A DNA stretch of 64,000 bases from Mangifera indica. Its lineage: Eukaryota; Streptophyta; Magnoliopsida; Sapindales; Anacardiaceae. The stretch lies in NCBI RefSeq assembly GCF_011075055.1, contig NC_058137.1, positions 2,108,001 through 2,172,000 on the forward strand, read 5' to 3'. The position numbers and the translations under genes are program-made. Of this stretch, positions 28,001 to 39,617 are shown piece after piece (position 1 is the first letter of the stretch; the number at the start of each line of letters is the position of its first letter). Below the pieces are notes generated by a model. That model was given only the letters and a program-made list of their open reading frames with translations. It was not told where the DNA came from and ran no database searches.

Positions 28001-28505
28001 AAACTCAAGACTCATTGGTTTTTTTTTTTTTTTTTTTGTGAAGTCTAGTTGTGTCATATCGATGTGTATGCAAAGATTGTATAGATAATTTATATACATA
28101 GTAACATTATATGTTACAAATTGAGTGTAAACTATATATATAAATTGATATGACAATATATATTGTTCATTTATAGTCGCATATTTATATAGTATAATAA
28201 CAAAGATGAATTCAATCACATAAGTTCGGACTCAAATTTATATTTAGTTTAAACAATCCAAACTCATATTGAAGCTCAAGCTTGATAGCCTAGGCCACGT
28301 TTAAGGGTTTACTGGAGATTTTTTTTTCTTTTCATTCTCTAGCGATTTATTATTTTTACCAATGTCACTATTCACCATTAGAGATGGTGTAAGCTCAAAC
28401 TCGAGTTTGTCGTTATGGATTTGTACTAAGCTCTCTAATTCAAACTCAACTCGACTTAAATTTACCTCTACTATATATGTATATAGTAAATTTATGAGTA
28501 AAACT
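25076..28505. other. AT-rich intergenic DNA, no gene seen
   Basis: The first few hundred bases may be SMR 3' sequence. 26040-28260 is very AT-rich with many short TATA and ATAATATT repeats and a poly-T run near 28018-28037. A 70-codon minus-strand frame at 26350-26562 has no recognisable family. Confidence 0.55.
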
Positions 28506-28513
28506 AATGCACT
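28506..28513. repeat. Left 8-bp duplication AATGCACT
   Basis: AATGCACT directly precedes TGTAACATC at 28514. The same eight bases directly follow GGTATTACA at 32906 (32907-32914). They bracket the whole nested solo-LTR structure. Confidence 0.8.
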
Positions 28514-28927
28514 TGTAACATCACTCCCTAGAAGTACTATCCATCGAAGGAGAAATGTTATGAATTAATATTCGTAGCGTCTATTTTTTCTTTCTTTTTT
28601 TAAAAATACTTTAAAATAAACGTCTCATTAAAAGTGTTTAGGAAGTATTTCAAGAAAACTGAAAATCTGGAAGCGAACAAAAGATGTATATACTCATATG
28701 AAGACTCATCTGAAAGTATCTGAAAACAGGGAGTAATCATATGCAACTGTACCATAATCTCAAAAAGTCAAAAGTCGATAAGAACATGCTACTGTATGCA
28801 TATAATATAAACCAGAGATAACCTGCTCCAACCGTGTAATACCTTCAGGTATATTCCAGGGGCAATTATGTCTTTTGATCCTGTTTTGAGATTTTTCTCA
28901 TTTTAAATATCTATAAGTATGGGTGTG

Positions 28928-28953
<26 letters not shown>
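28928..28953. repeat. (TA)n microsatellite
   Basis: Uninterrupted alternating AT in the inner LTR. The matching (TA)n in the outer LTR is at 32743-32770. Confidence 0.95.
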
Positions 28954-28960
<7 letters not shown>

Positions 28961-29518
28961 AATAAAAATAAAAAAAAACAAAAGTCAAAAAGGGGAAAAG
29001 AAAAAAGAGAAGGAGATAAGATCAAGGGAGAAAAATAAAAGGCAAAACCAAGACATTTCCATCATTTTTCGTTCATTCTCCAGCAGCCTCCTTTCATGTT
29101 CTTTTCTTTGCTTTCTTGAAGCCAAAGGAAGAAGTTGAAGGAATATTAGAAGATAAAATAAGAAGAAAAGAAAAGGAAGCACTTGGAAGCTTTGGTAACC
29201 AAAGATCTCCTTCCTTCTTCTTTCATCTATGTTTATATGCATGTTATGTGTATATGTTAGTGTGTTTTGGTATTGATTTAAAGTGATCTTGGTGATAAAG
29301 GAAGCAAAACAAAGAGGAGGAAGCCAACTTTCAAATATTTGGCTTGAAACAAGGTAAGGGGTTTCCTCCTTGATATGTGATATGTTTTAGGGTTTTGGTT
29401 CCTTAGATCTATATTATATATGTTGATTTTGATGTTGAGGAATGTTGTTTTGCCATTTGGGATGTCTATGTATGTGATTTTGCTCATGGCAGAAAGTTAC
29501 AGAATATTTATAGTTTTT

Positions 29519-29900
29519 GCCACTGAGTTCGTCCCATGTTTTGGCTGCCTTATTGAATGAATTATGAGTGCTATTATATCTTGTTGGAAAGATCTTTGAA
29601 TCCTCTTTCCAATGATATATAGCTTATATGAATTAGAGATCATTTGGACTGTTAAAGATTGTATAAACCGAAAGGACTGTTTTACTAAAGAAAAACAGGG
29701 GAGGCAGTTTTTGCCACTGAATTTATCTGCTGTTTTGACTGCCTGATTGAATGAATTATGAGTGCTATTATAGGTCGTTGGAAAGATCTTTGAATCCTCT
29801 TTTCAACGATATATAGCTTGTATGAATTAGAAACCGTTTGGGATGTTAAATTGTATGAAAAAGAAGGTTGCCCTGTTAAATGACTGTTCTGTGAACAGTG
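29519..29900 (+). repeat. Internal tandem repeat of the LTR, two 194-bp units
   Basis: GCCACTGA at 29519 and again at 29713 begin similar units, each with the shared core GAATTATGAGTGCTATTATA. The outer LTR holds about three such units on the minus strand (about 32200 down to 31640), which accounts for most of its extra length. Confidence 0.8.
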
Positions 29901-29914
29901 TTTTGCAATTCTGG

Positions 29915-30025
29915 GCAGGAAAGAAAGAAGGAAAGAAAGAAAGAAAGAAAAGGAAGAAGAAAGGAAAGAAAGGAAAGGAAAGGAAAGAAAAGAAGGAAAG
30001 AAAAAGAAAGAAAAATAAGAAAAAG
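29915..30025 (+). repeat. Purine tract (GAAA/GGAAA)n
   Basis: Almost pure A/G over about 110 bases. Its counterpart in the outer LTR is the C/T tract at about 31500-31612. Overlapping open frames rich in Lys/Arg/Glu or Phe/Ser come from this tract and are not genes. Confidence 0.9.
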
Positions 30026-32739
30026 AATTTGGGACTCAAGATTTAGGGGTCGTCCCAAGAGTAATGTCTGGTGAGTTATGAATAAAATTAAATGGAAGCA
30101 AATTTAGTAAAATATAAGATCCGTATGTATGCTATAAACTATGAGGGGGCACTTTACACTACACCGTCCGCAGTAGGACACGTCCGTAGTAGGACATAGA
30201 CCCCTAGTAGGGTCCGCTCACAGTAGAGCATGCTCGCAGTAGAGCTCAATTCAGATTCAGAAATAGTGTAGTGAAAGAAAAAGAGCTTGAGCTTAGAAAA
30301 GTGTCAAATCCCTATAGTTAGCTTCCAGAAAGTATTAAATAGACACCAGATGGGACGAAGTATGACCCAAATAGTAAAGAGTGAACTAAATTATCCCCTC
30401 AATCTCTTATAAAGGTTAAGATGTGAGGTTGAGTCCCAAAAGTGAGTTAGAACAGGAAAAAGGGATAGTTTACTTAATTTTTCCCCTTACTGAGTGTTCT
30501 TATCACTCACTCCCTTTTCTTTCCTGATTGCAGGTACAGGTGATCGAGGTAGCTGCGAGGCAGGGTCAGGTCAGCGTAGGTAGATCCGGCTGGAGCAGGT
30601 TATCTCTGGTTTATATTACATGCATACAGTGGCATGTTTTTATCGACTTTTGACTTTTTGAGATTATGGTACAGTTGCATATGATTACTCCTTATTTTCA
30701 GATGCTTTCAGATGAGTTTTCATATGAGTATATACATCTTTTGTTCGCTTCCAGATTTTCAGTTTTCTTGGAATACTTTCTAAACACTTTTAAAGATGCG
30801 TTTATTGTAAAGTATTTTTTAAAAAGAAAAAAAATAGACGCTACGAATATTAATTCGTAACATTCCTCCTTCGGTGGGTAGTACTTCTAGGGAGGGATGT
30901 TACAAACCGGATCTACCTACGCTGACCTGACCCTGCCTCGCAGCTACCTCGATCACCTGTACCTGCAATCAAGAAAGAAAAGTGAGTGAATGATAAGAAC
31001 ACTCAGTAAGGGGAAAAATTAAGTAAACTATCCATTTTTTCTGTTCTAACTCACTTTTGGGACTCAACCTCACATTCTAACCTCTATAAGAGATTGAGGG
31101 GGTAATTTAATTCACTCTTTGCTATTTGGGTTATACTTTGTCCCATCTGGTGTCTATTTAATACTTTCTTGAAGCTAATTATAGGAATTTGGCACTTTTC
31201 TAAGCTCAAGCTCTTTTTTCTTTCACTACACTATTTCTAAATCTGAATTGAGCTCTGTTGCGAGCATACTCTACTGCGAGCGGACCCTACTAGGGGTCTA
31301 TGTCCTACTACGAACGTGTCCTACTACGAACGTGTCCTACTACGAACGTGCCCTACTACGAGCGGTGTAGTGTAAAGTGCCCCCTCATAGTTTATAGCAT
31401 GCATGCGAGTCTTATATCTTACTAATTTCGCTTCTATCTAAATTTATTCATAACTCACCAGACATTACTCTTGGGACGACCCTTGAATCTTGAGTCCCAA
31501 CCTTTTCTTACTTTTATTTCTTTTCTTTTTCTCTTCTTTCTTTTTTTTTCTCCTTTCCTTTCCTTCCCTTTCTTTTCTTTTCCTTTCCTTTCTTTTCTTT
31601 CTTTTTTCCTTTCCAAACTGTGAAATACTGTTCACAGCCCTATTCATTTGACAGGGCAGCCTTCTTTTTCATACAATTTCACAGTCCAAACGGTTTCTAA
31701 TTCATACAAGCTATATATCGTTGAAAAGAGGATTCAAATAGCTTTCTAACAAGCTATAATAGCACTCATAATTCATTCAATCAGGCAGTCAAAACAGCAG
31801 ATAAATTCAGTAGCAAAAACTGCCTCCCCTGTTTATTTGATAAAGCAGTCCTTGTGTTTCATACAATATTTAACAATTCACATGATCCCCAATTTATACA
31901 AGCTATATATCATTGGAAAGAGGATTCAAAGAGCTTTCCAACGAGATATAATAGCACTCATAATTCCATATATAAGGCAGTCAAAACGTGAGATAAACTC
32001 AATGACAAAACTGCCTCCTCTGTTTATTTAGTAAAACAGTCCTTTCGGTTTATACAATCTTTAACAATCCAAATGATCTCTAATTCATGCAAGCTATATA
32101 TCATTGGAAAGAGGATTCAAAGAGCTTTCCAAAAAGATATAATAGCACTCATAATTCCATAGATAAGGCAGCCAAAACATGAGACGAACTCAGTGGCAAA
32201 AACTGTAAATATTATGCAACTTCCTGCCATGAACAAAATCACATACATAGACATCCCAAATGGCAAAACAATATTCCTCAACATCAAAATCAACATTTAT
32301 AACATAGATTTAAAGAACCAAAAGCCTAAAACATGTGACATATCAAGGAGGAAACCCCTTACCTTATTTCAAGCCAAATCTTTGTAAGTTGGCTTCCTCC
32401 TCTTGTTTTGCTTCCTTTATCACCAAGATCACTTTAAATCAATACCAAAACACCCTAACATATTCACATAACATGCATATAAACATAGATGAAAGGAGAA
32501 GGAAGGAGATCTTTGGTTACCAAAGTTTCCAAGTGCTTCCTTTTCTTTTCTTTTCTTTCTTCTCTTTCAAACTCCTTCCAATCCTTCCTTATTTTCTTCA
32601 AGAAAACAAAGAAAAGTATGAAGAATGTGGCTGCTGGAGTATGAACGAAAAATGATGGAAAAGTCTTGGTTTTGCCTTTTGTTTTTCCCCCTTGATCTTA
32701 TCTCCTTCTCTTTTTCTTTTCCCCTTTTTGACTTTTTGC

Positions 32740-32775
<36 letters not shown>

Positions 32776-32906
32776 TTATTTATGCATATATATATATGTA
32801 TATAAAAAAAACACACCCATACATATATATATATTTAAAATAAGAAAAATCTCAAAACAAGGTCAAAAGACATAATTGCCCCTGAAATATACCTGAGGGT
32901 ATTACA

Positions 32907-34123
32907 AATGCACTAATAATAAAGACAAACATTGACATATAATATATAATTGATTATTACTTTATCTTTAATTAAAATTATTTAATTACATAATAATATA
33001 TCAATATATGTATCACTGATGGCATTTTATCTAAGTGTATGAAGTATTATTATATTTTTATGTATGTAATATCCATCCACTTTATGTTATATTAGTTAGT
33101 AAAATTATAGTTTTACTTCAAACAAAATTTTTAATAATTGATAGGAGTTTAAAAGTAATAAAATTATGTAAATATTAACTAATATGTTATTTGTGATATA
33201 TTATTATATAATTAAATTATTTTAAACTAAAAATAAATAAATATTTAATCACTCCTTAAATATGTAATATGATTTTATGTATCAATAAATTAGAAGTTGA
33301 ATATAGAGTTGGATTTGAACTAAATTTGTTCGAGTTTTGTTTAAACAAGTCAAAACCTAACTTAGTTCAAATGAGTTTAAACTTGAAAGTTTGATATTTT
33401 CAAGTTTGAGCTCAAACTTTATGATGTTTAACCAGTTAAATTTTTGAATTTAAAAATTTTGATACAAAATAACGTCATTTTAATTAATATGTATTAAAAC
33501 GATATTATTTTAATAATAATATAAGTTAAAAACTCGATTTAAAATCAAGTTTATTTCTTTTAAAATGATTAAAACTCGAATTTATTTAAATCAAACTTAA
33601 TAAATCCAAATTTGAATTTGATTTTAGTTCTAGATATATTGAGTGTAACTCAAGTTTAGTCCAATTTACCCTTAATTCTATTCTAATCAAATTTTAATTG
33701 AATACCTGATGCACGGGCGAGGTCCATGAGTTTTTAACGGAAATTCAAGGATTAAGAGGGTAAATGTGCCGTAAGAATTGTAGATATACACGTGGCATTG
33801 AGAGAGTGGTGCACTCATGAGGACGCACGTCTGATTGAATAACTCGCCAACAAAGACGTGATTGGATGAAATAATCAATAAAACACGTTGACCGTTTCAC
33901 TTCTCTTTCGAACATGTTCAACCAAAAACAAATAACGGTAACCATCCGCCCCTCGTTTTCCTCTGTTCCTCCCGAAACAAAATCTAAACACACACAACAC
34001 AAAACAATCAAATACACTGTCAAAAACGGAAAAAAAAAAACTTTTTCTCCTCCCAATTTATAACAATTTATATTTTTATTATATTATTCCCTTCACGGAA
34101 ATCTCTTCAGTACCTACCGCAGT
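32907..34123. other. Intergenic with a dispersed repeat; promoter of the WD40 gene
   Basis: 32907-32914 is the right AATGCACT duplication. About 33290-33690 is another copy of the TTTGAATTTG / AAACTCGAATTT repeat, with a palindromic-looking TTAATTAATATG centre. 33700-34123 is likely the promoter and leader of the WD40 gene. It is less AT-rich and carries CACGTGG at about 33789-33795, a G-box-like CACGTG core, and a second CACGT at 33883-33887. Confidence 0.5.
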
Positions 34124-37100
34124 ATGGAGCGTAAAATGACGCTGACGATGAACTGGGATGGACTCGGCGATGACGATGACGACGACTTATTTTTTGAAAC
34201 TTCTGATCGAACCTCCTCCGCCGTGCCTCTGGACTTGGCGTCTTCCGACGACGATGATGAAGAATTTGAAGATTCACGCATGTCGTTCTCCACCGTTTCG
34301 TCCTTTCATCATCGTCAACAGTTTCAGAACTCCACCACCTCAGACGCTGCCGCCACCACCACCGCCACCTCAGACGCCGCCGCCACTAGGAATTACAACT
34401 TGTGGATGATGGCGCCTGGCTCTATCAACGAACGGAGGAAGCGTCTTTTTCAAGATATGGGGTTGTCCAAAGACAAACAGCATCTCACTTTCAAAAAAGT
34501 TGACACTAATAATAATACTAATACTAATAATGACAATGATACTAATCAAGATTCTAAATCTTTGAGCACTCCACAGGAACCCACCAATAACGTTACCGTT
34601 GACGACAATGTCAACGATCACGGTACCGTTAACGTTACTGAAGAAGCTAATAAACAAGAAGCTACTCCTGCACGTTGTTCTCCGGCTCCGGTACAGTTGG
34701 TGCTTGTGCGGTCAAGGTCATTGGGCGACATTGAATCCTTGGGTGTGGATAAAAAAAGAAAAGAGGAAATGATTGGAAAAGTTTCGAAACAGAGATTAAC
34801 GAGAACATCATCAATGGTTTTGGCGCCAAATCTACGGATATATCCGTCCCATGAGTCGGTCAGAGTAGAGAATAATAAGGATGGGGGCATCAACCAGACT
34901 CGGTCAATTGGACTCGGGGGATCAGCCTTGACGCCGATGGTGCCGAATAGTACGTTAGGAGCTTTTTACTTGATAAAGAATTTGGATACAGGTAAAGAGT
35001 TTGTTGTCGATGAGTATAATGACAAGGGACTCTGTAATAGGCTTAGTGATTTGCAGACAGGAAAGAAATTAACAATGGAGGAATTCGAGAAATCGGTGGG
35101 ATATTCTCCTGTTGTTAAGGAGCTAATGAGTAGAGAAAGTGGGCCTAAGAATATTGCGAATATATCTGAAAATTATAAAAAATTTGTGGCGACTTCGTAT
35201 ATTTCAAAGAGTTTAAGAATGAGCAAGAAAAGGGGGGCTGCGTTGTTGAAGAATTTAAAAGGTGTGGCGAATTCTCTGAGTATGAAAGCAGACAAAGAGA
35301 AAGTAGAGAAAGAGAAAGCAGAGAAAGAGAAGGAACAGGCGCCTTCTCCTGCAGCAGGATCGTCTTCTTCGGAGCAAGAGAAACAACAAAGCAACGGTAC
35401 TACTAATCGATGGGTTAAAGCTAGGCAGACAGGGAAATCACAGAAGGAATTGAGTGCTTTGTATTTATGTCAAGAAATTCAGGCGCATGAAGGGTCTATT
35501 TGGAGCCTTAAATTTAGTTTAGATACGAAATTTCTTGCTAGTGCAGGGGAAGATAAAGTGATACATGTGTGGGAAGTACAAGAATGCGAGGTTTTGTCCA
35601 TGAATGAGGGTAGTTTGACCCCAATTAATCTCTCAGTAGATAGTTCACTGGATAAATTGGAGGGTTCAGAGAAGAAAAAGAAGGGATCAAAAGGCAGCCC
35701 TGATTATGTTCATGTCCCAGAAACTGCTTTTTCGCTCTCTGAGAAACCGGTCTGCACCTTCACAGGTCATTCGGAAGATGTTTTGGACCTCTCCTGGTCT
35801 AAGTCTCAGGTTAGCTTCTCACCATTCTTGCTACTTAATGATTGGAAAATATAACAAATAAGGTTAGCACTTAGACAATTTTTAATGCATTTTTGCAGTT
35901 ACTGCTTTCATCTTCAATGGACAAAACTGTTAGGTTATGGGATATGGAAACCAAGAGCTGCCTAAAGATGTTTGCCCACAATGACTATGGTAGATCTCTG
36001 TCAAACTTTCTGATACCAATCTGTCAAGATTATGCATGAATGTTTAATCTTTTTTAACTTCGTGACTTTTTATTGCTTGGCAGTAACTTGCATACAGTTC
36101 AATCCTGTAGACGACAATTATTTTATAAGTGGATCACTTGATGCAAAGGTTAGAATATGGAACATTTCTCGACGCAACGTTGTGGACTGGACAGATCTTC
36201 ATGACATGGTTACAGCTGCTTGCTACACCCCTGATGGCCAGGTTTAGAATGTTACTTTTACAGTCCTGTTTACCTTTGAAAAGTTCGTGGTATCTAATAG
36301 AATTATTGTTTGCAACCCAACAATTTTATGAATAGTCATCTTTTTATGTAAAGATTATCTTACTTTTATTGTTGTTTCATGTTTCAATTATTGAAGAGTG
36401 CACTCATTGGCACACAGAAAGGGATTTGTCGGATGTACAGCATAGAAGGTATCAAATAATTTATGTTTCCTGATTAAGTAGAGTGAAAATGGGCCTGTAG
36501 AAATACTAATTTATCTGGTTAACAGATAGCAAATTACATCAACAAAACCAGACTGAATTTCTAACCAAGAAGAAGTCTAATACCAGAAAGATCACTGGTT
36601 TTCAGGTAATCCAACTCTCTGTTATTGGGGATTTTATATTATTTACCTTCAATGTATAAAGACTTGAAATTGTATTTGAACAGTTTTCCCCGAGCACTCC
36701 ATCTGAAGTTCTTGTTACTTCAGCTGATTCCCGGATTCGGATTTTGGAAGGATTAGACCTTGTTCATAAATTTAGAGGTATGCTTTCATGTAATTTATGG
36801 ATAAATTGGTTTTCTCTCTTACCATTGGAAACAATGACCATATGCTGTTTCCTTGACAGGCTTCAGGAACACAAGCAGCCAAATTGCAGCTTCCTTCTGT
36901 TTAGATGCAAAATATGTGGTGTGTGCAAGTGAAGATTCTCAAGTATTTTTTTGGAAGTACGAAGACAATCGAAAAGTTGTTAATGGAAAAAGAATTAAGG
37001 TCTCTACAACTTCTCATGAAAACTTTCCGTGCAAAGATGTTTCAGTAGCAATCACCTGGCCTGGTAAAGTGAAGGGTGACCCTCCACCTATGCCAACGAC

Positions 37101-37605
37101 TTCAAAAAAGCTCGCAAAACGTGTAGCCCAAAGCCCTTCTACTGCTATTGATTCACCGACCAGGGAAGAAGTGAAGAAACATTTGCCTCCTCTTCCCAAG
37201 AAAAACAACAAAATGGAGCGAGCTTCAACGGCCCCTGAAGAAGACCTTGCTCTAGTTTCTCGTGAGTCAGGGATTGCTGAGTCCGTTGATTCAAATTCTT
37301 CCTCAGTACAATCTGATGATTCATCTTCCATATCCGCTGCAACGGAACCAAATCCCTCCTCCACAACGCAAGATGATCCATCTTCTCTTGCTGCTAGTGC
37401 TAGTTCAAATTCTTCCTCAACAAAGCAGGGTGATTCTGACAGCCAATCAAACGAAACAATCCAAGTAACAGCATGGGGGTTGGTGATTGTGACAGCTACA
37501 GTAGGAGGTGAAATCCGGGCTTACCAAAATTTTGGGTTACCGTGTAGGTTAAACCGTCTGTCACAGATCCCTTACCTGAGCAAAGATGGGAGCATAAATT
37601 ATTAG
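34124..37605 (+). CDS. WD40 repeat protein, plant WDR44-like
   Basis: Exons 34124-35809, 35899-35989, 36084-36241, 36397-36448, 36526-36605, 36684-36777 and 36860-37605 join in frame to 968 residues, all GT-AG. The N-terminus is acidic ([11 protein letters not shown]) with Thr/Asn-rich low complexity. A conserved segment about residues 275-340 contains [16 protein letters not shown] and [15 protein letters not shown] Lys/Glu repeat ([14 protein letters not shown]) lies at about 390. WD40 repeats run from about 452 ([11 protein letters not shown]) through [26 protein letters not shown] and [11 protein letters not shown] to [14 protein letters not shown] Ser-rich linker precedes a final [15 protein letters not shown]. 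Such proteins are scaffolds, and some animal relatives bind Rab11. The plant function is largely unknown. The start could also be the fifth codon (ATG). Confidence 0.93.
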
Positions 37606-37864
37606 TTCAACCTTTATCAAGGTAAAAGAAAAGTAAGAGTGGAGTCCCAGCGGGTGAAAATCACGTGCTCATTTTGTAAATGTCAAATTTGCTCATCAGA
37701 CACTCTAGATTACGTAGCTACTTCATTTGGACAATGTTTTCCAGCTTAATTGTATTCTCCTGATATTGCTGTATAAGAAATTTTATTGTACCCTCACACA
37801 CTCCCAGCAAATTTGATATTTCATTTGATTAATACAATTCTCCATTTTTCCTTCTTTCTCATAA

Positions 37865-38753
37865 GGGAAAAAGGACTATTTTCCACCCAAATTTTAGCCC
37901 AACTCAAAGTCACACCCATGAGAGATGAAAAACCCAAACTCTCACCCATGACCAAACAACTATCCAAATTTTCAGTTAAAGACAAGGGTAAAATCGTTAT
38001 TTTATCTATAAAATTTAAAACTTCAAAATTTTTATAATTTTCTCCTTTAAGTTTTAAAAACTAACACTTCAACCCGTCCTCAAAGTTTGAAAAGTTTAGA
38101 TTTCACCCCTAGAGTTTGCTTCCTTTTCTGGCCACCACTGACGGTGGACTCTTTTCACCAATCTCGACAGCGAAGAACGAACCTTCGTTGCCTAGATTTA
38201 GACGACGAAGGGTTGTCTAGATCTGAAAGAACAGATGAAAGATGTGCTTCGTCGTCCTTTGTCGTCACGTCTGGATGACGCGACAAGCCACGAAAGACAA
38301 CGAAGTGTCATCCTTCGTCATCTGGGTTGTGCGACGAGGAGATGGATATCTCTTTATTGTACCACCGTTGTTGCACCAGAAGAAAGAAAGAGGTCGAAGA
38401 CAACGTCAGAGATGACACCGGAAGATGAAGTTAATGAGTGGAGTTGAAACTGCTGTTTTTGAAAGTTATGGAGGGCGGTTGAGCTTTGAAAAATATGAAA
38501 ATCCTATAAAAATATTACTTTTCAAAGTTTAAAAATTTTAAGTAAAGGTAAAATATTAGTTTTTAAAACTAGAGAGATGAAAAGTAATAAACTTTATAAC
38601 TTTTAATATAAATAGTAAAATAATTATTTTATCATTCTATTTAACAGAAAAAATTAACAAAAGTTTAATTATGAGTGAAAGTTTAGGTTTTTCATCTCCC
38701 GTGAATGTGAGTTTGAAATTGGGCTAAAATTTGGATGGAATGGTCCTTTTCCC
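37865..38753. mobile_element. Non-autonomous Mutator-like element
   Basis: An 889-bp unit starting GGGAAAAAGGACTATTTTCC and ending in the imperfect inverse (GGTCCTTTTCCC). The terminal inverted repeats match over roughly 170 bp; the left end has CCCAAATTTTAGCCCAA and the right end its complement. It is flanked by perfect TTCTCATAA at 37856-37864 and 38754-38762, the 9-bp duplication typical of MULEs. The interior (about 38110-38450) is much richer in G and C than the flanks, with CGTCGTC / GACGACGAAG motifs. No transposase is present. It lies about 260 bp past the WD40 stop codon and may affect that gene's 3' end. Confidence 0.88.
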
Positions 38754-38901
38754 TTCTCATAATTGAAAAAGCACACCTGATACAAACAAATTGTGGAAGA
38801 CAGTATGCTAATTGCGATTTGCTGGCTTTCGTTTATAAGACATTACAATTATACGCTCAAAGTAACTGTCACAAATTGGGTAAATTCTCTGGCGGGAAAA
38901 T

Positions 38902-39420
38902 ATGAGTCGAGCAGAAGATTCGAATCCTCTGGCAGCCGTCGATGAATTCCACTGCCGCCTCCTCGGTCCTCTTTCTCATGACTCTTTGTACTTTCTCTAA
39001 ATATACCTTCATGGCTGTATCCATTTTAAATTCGAATTTATCTTTGCCTGATGATATTTATACTTGATTAATTGGAGAATCGCTACAGGGACGGATGATG
39101 ATCACGGAGGCTGAAGTTCTTCTCCATCGAAGGCGAAGTCCACTACAATTCATTGGAAGCAATAACCGATGAAAACGAAGCTTGAGATTACTCGGATCCC
39201 GTTCTTCTCACCAAAATCTCTTCCGAAATTAGTGATTATCGCGTTAAGAAGAATCCAGAAACTAGAACAAAGATGAAGACAGAGGTTAAGGATTTTGAGT
39301 AGCTTGTTGATGAATTACAGGCGTTCATGGTCGATTCAAGGACTCAGACGAAGCATTTAATCGTAACGATGATTTGGATTTGATTTTGGACGGTGGAGAC
39401 TGGAGAGGATGAGCTTTTGT
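38902..39420 (+). pseudogene. Decayed coding fragments, family not recognised
   Basis: Two protein-like pieces in the plus strand. The first starts MSRAEDSNPLAAVDEFH at 38902 and stops after about 32 codons. The second, about 39108-39420, reads FFSIEGEVHYNSLEAITDE, then a TGA, then DPVLLTKISSEISDYRVKKN, then a TAG before LVDELQAFM. It needs a one-base shift near 39362 to reach NDDLDLILDGGDW. Codon texture and conserved-looking blocks suggest an old gene with at least two nonsense codons and a frameshift. Confidence 0.5.
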
Positions 39421-39617
39421 AGTCGGTTTGGGCGGCACGAACTGTCGGCGTTAAAGAGGGAAAGCCCATGAGTATAGATATAAAATTTAAATTTGGCCAA
39501 AATACTATTTCCCTCCGAAACTTTGATTAAAAGGATTTCTCTTTAAATTTGAAAAGTCCGACCTAGTCTGCTTGCAGCTTCCGCCTTGTCCTGTCTCTCT
39601 AAAACCACAACACGCCA

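Larger units (their letters stand above)
28835..30904 (+). mobile_element. Inner solo LTR (plus strand) nested in the outer LTR
   Basis: A 2070-bp TG...CA element beginning TGTAATACC and ending GATGTTACA. It is flanked by AACCG at 28830-28834 and 30905-30909, a 5-bp target duplication typical of LTR elements. Removing it and one AACCG rejoins the outer LTR at the position matching CCAGCCGGATC in the inner copy (near 30586-30596). Contents include an AT microsatellite, a purine tract, two 194-bp internal repeats and a region with repeated GTAGTAGGACA-type motifs (30165-30245). Confidence 0.88.
28514..32906 (-). mobile_element. Outer solo LTR (minus strand), split by an inner LTR
   Basis: On the minus strand the LTR runs TGTAATACC (32906) down to 30905, is interrupted, then continues from about 28829 down to GATGTTACA at 28514. 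Each part is the reverse complement of the corresponding part of the plus-strand LTR at 28835-30904, over 90 percent identical by eye. Its own length without the insert is about 2.3 kb. There is no primer-binding site, polypurine tract or coding region, so it is best read as a solo LTR, probably Ty3/gypsy. Open frames in it are translations of purine-rich and pyrimidine-rich tracts. Confidence 0.85.

Noticed and set aside
29827..30058. Open frames encoding Lys/Glu- or Phe/Ser-rich proteins
   Set aside because: They are translations of the purine/pyrimidine tract inside the solo LTR, present on both strands and in several frames.
32335..32843. Two overlapping plus-strand frames of 106 and 72 codons
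   Set aside because: They lie in the outer LTR and are mirrored by frames in the inner copy (28985-29242), so they are repeat sequence. No domain is visible.
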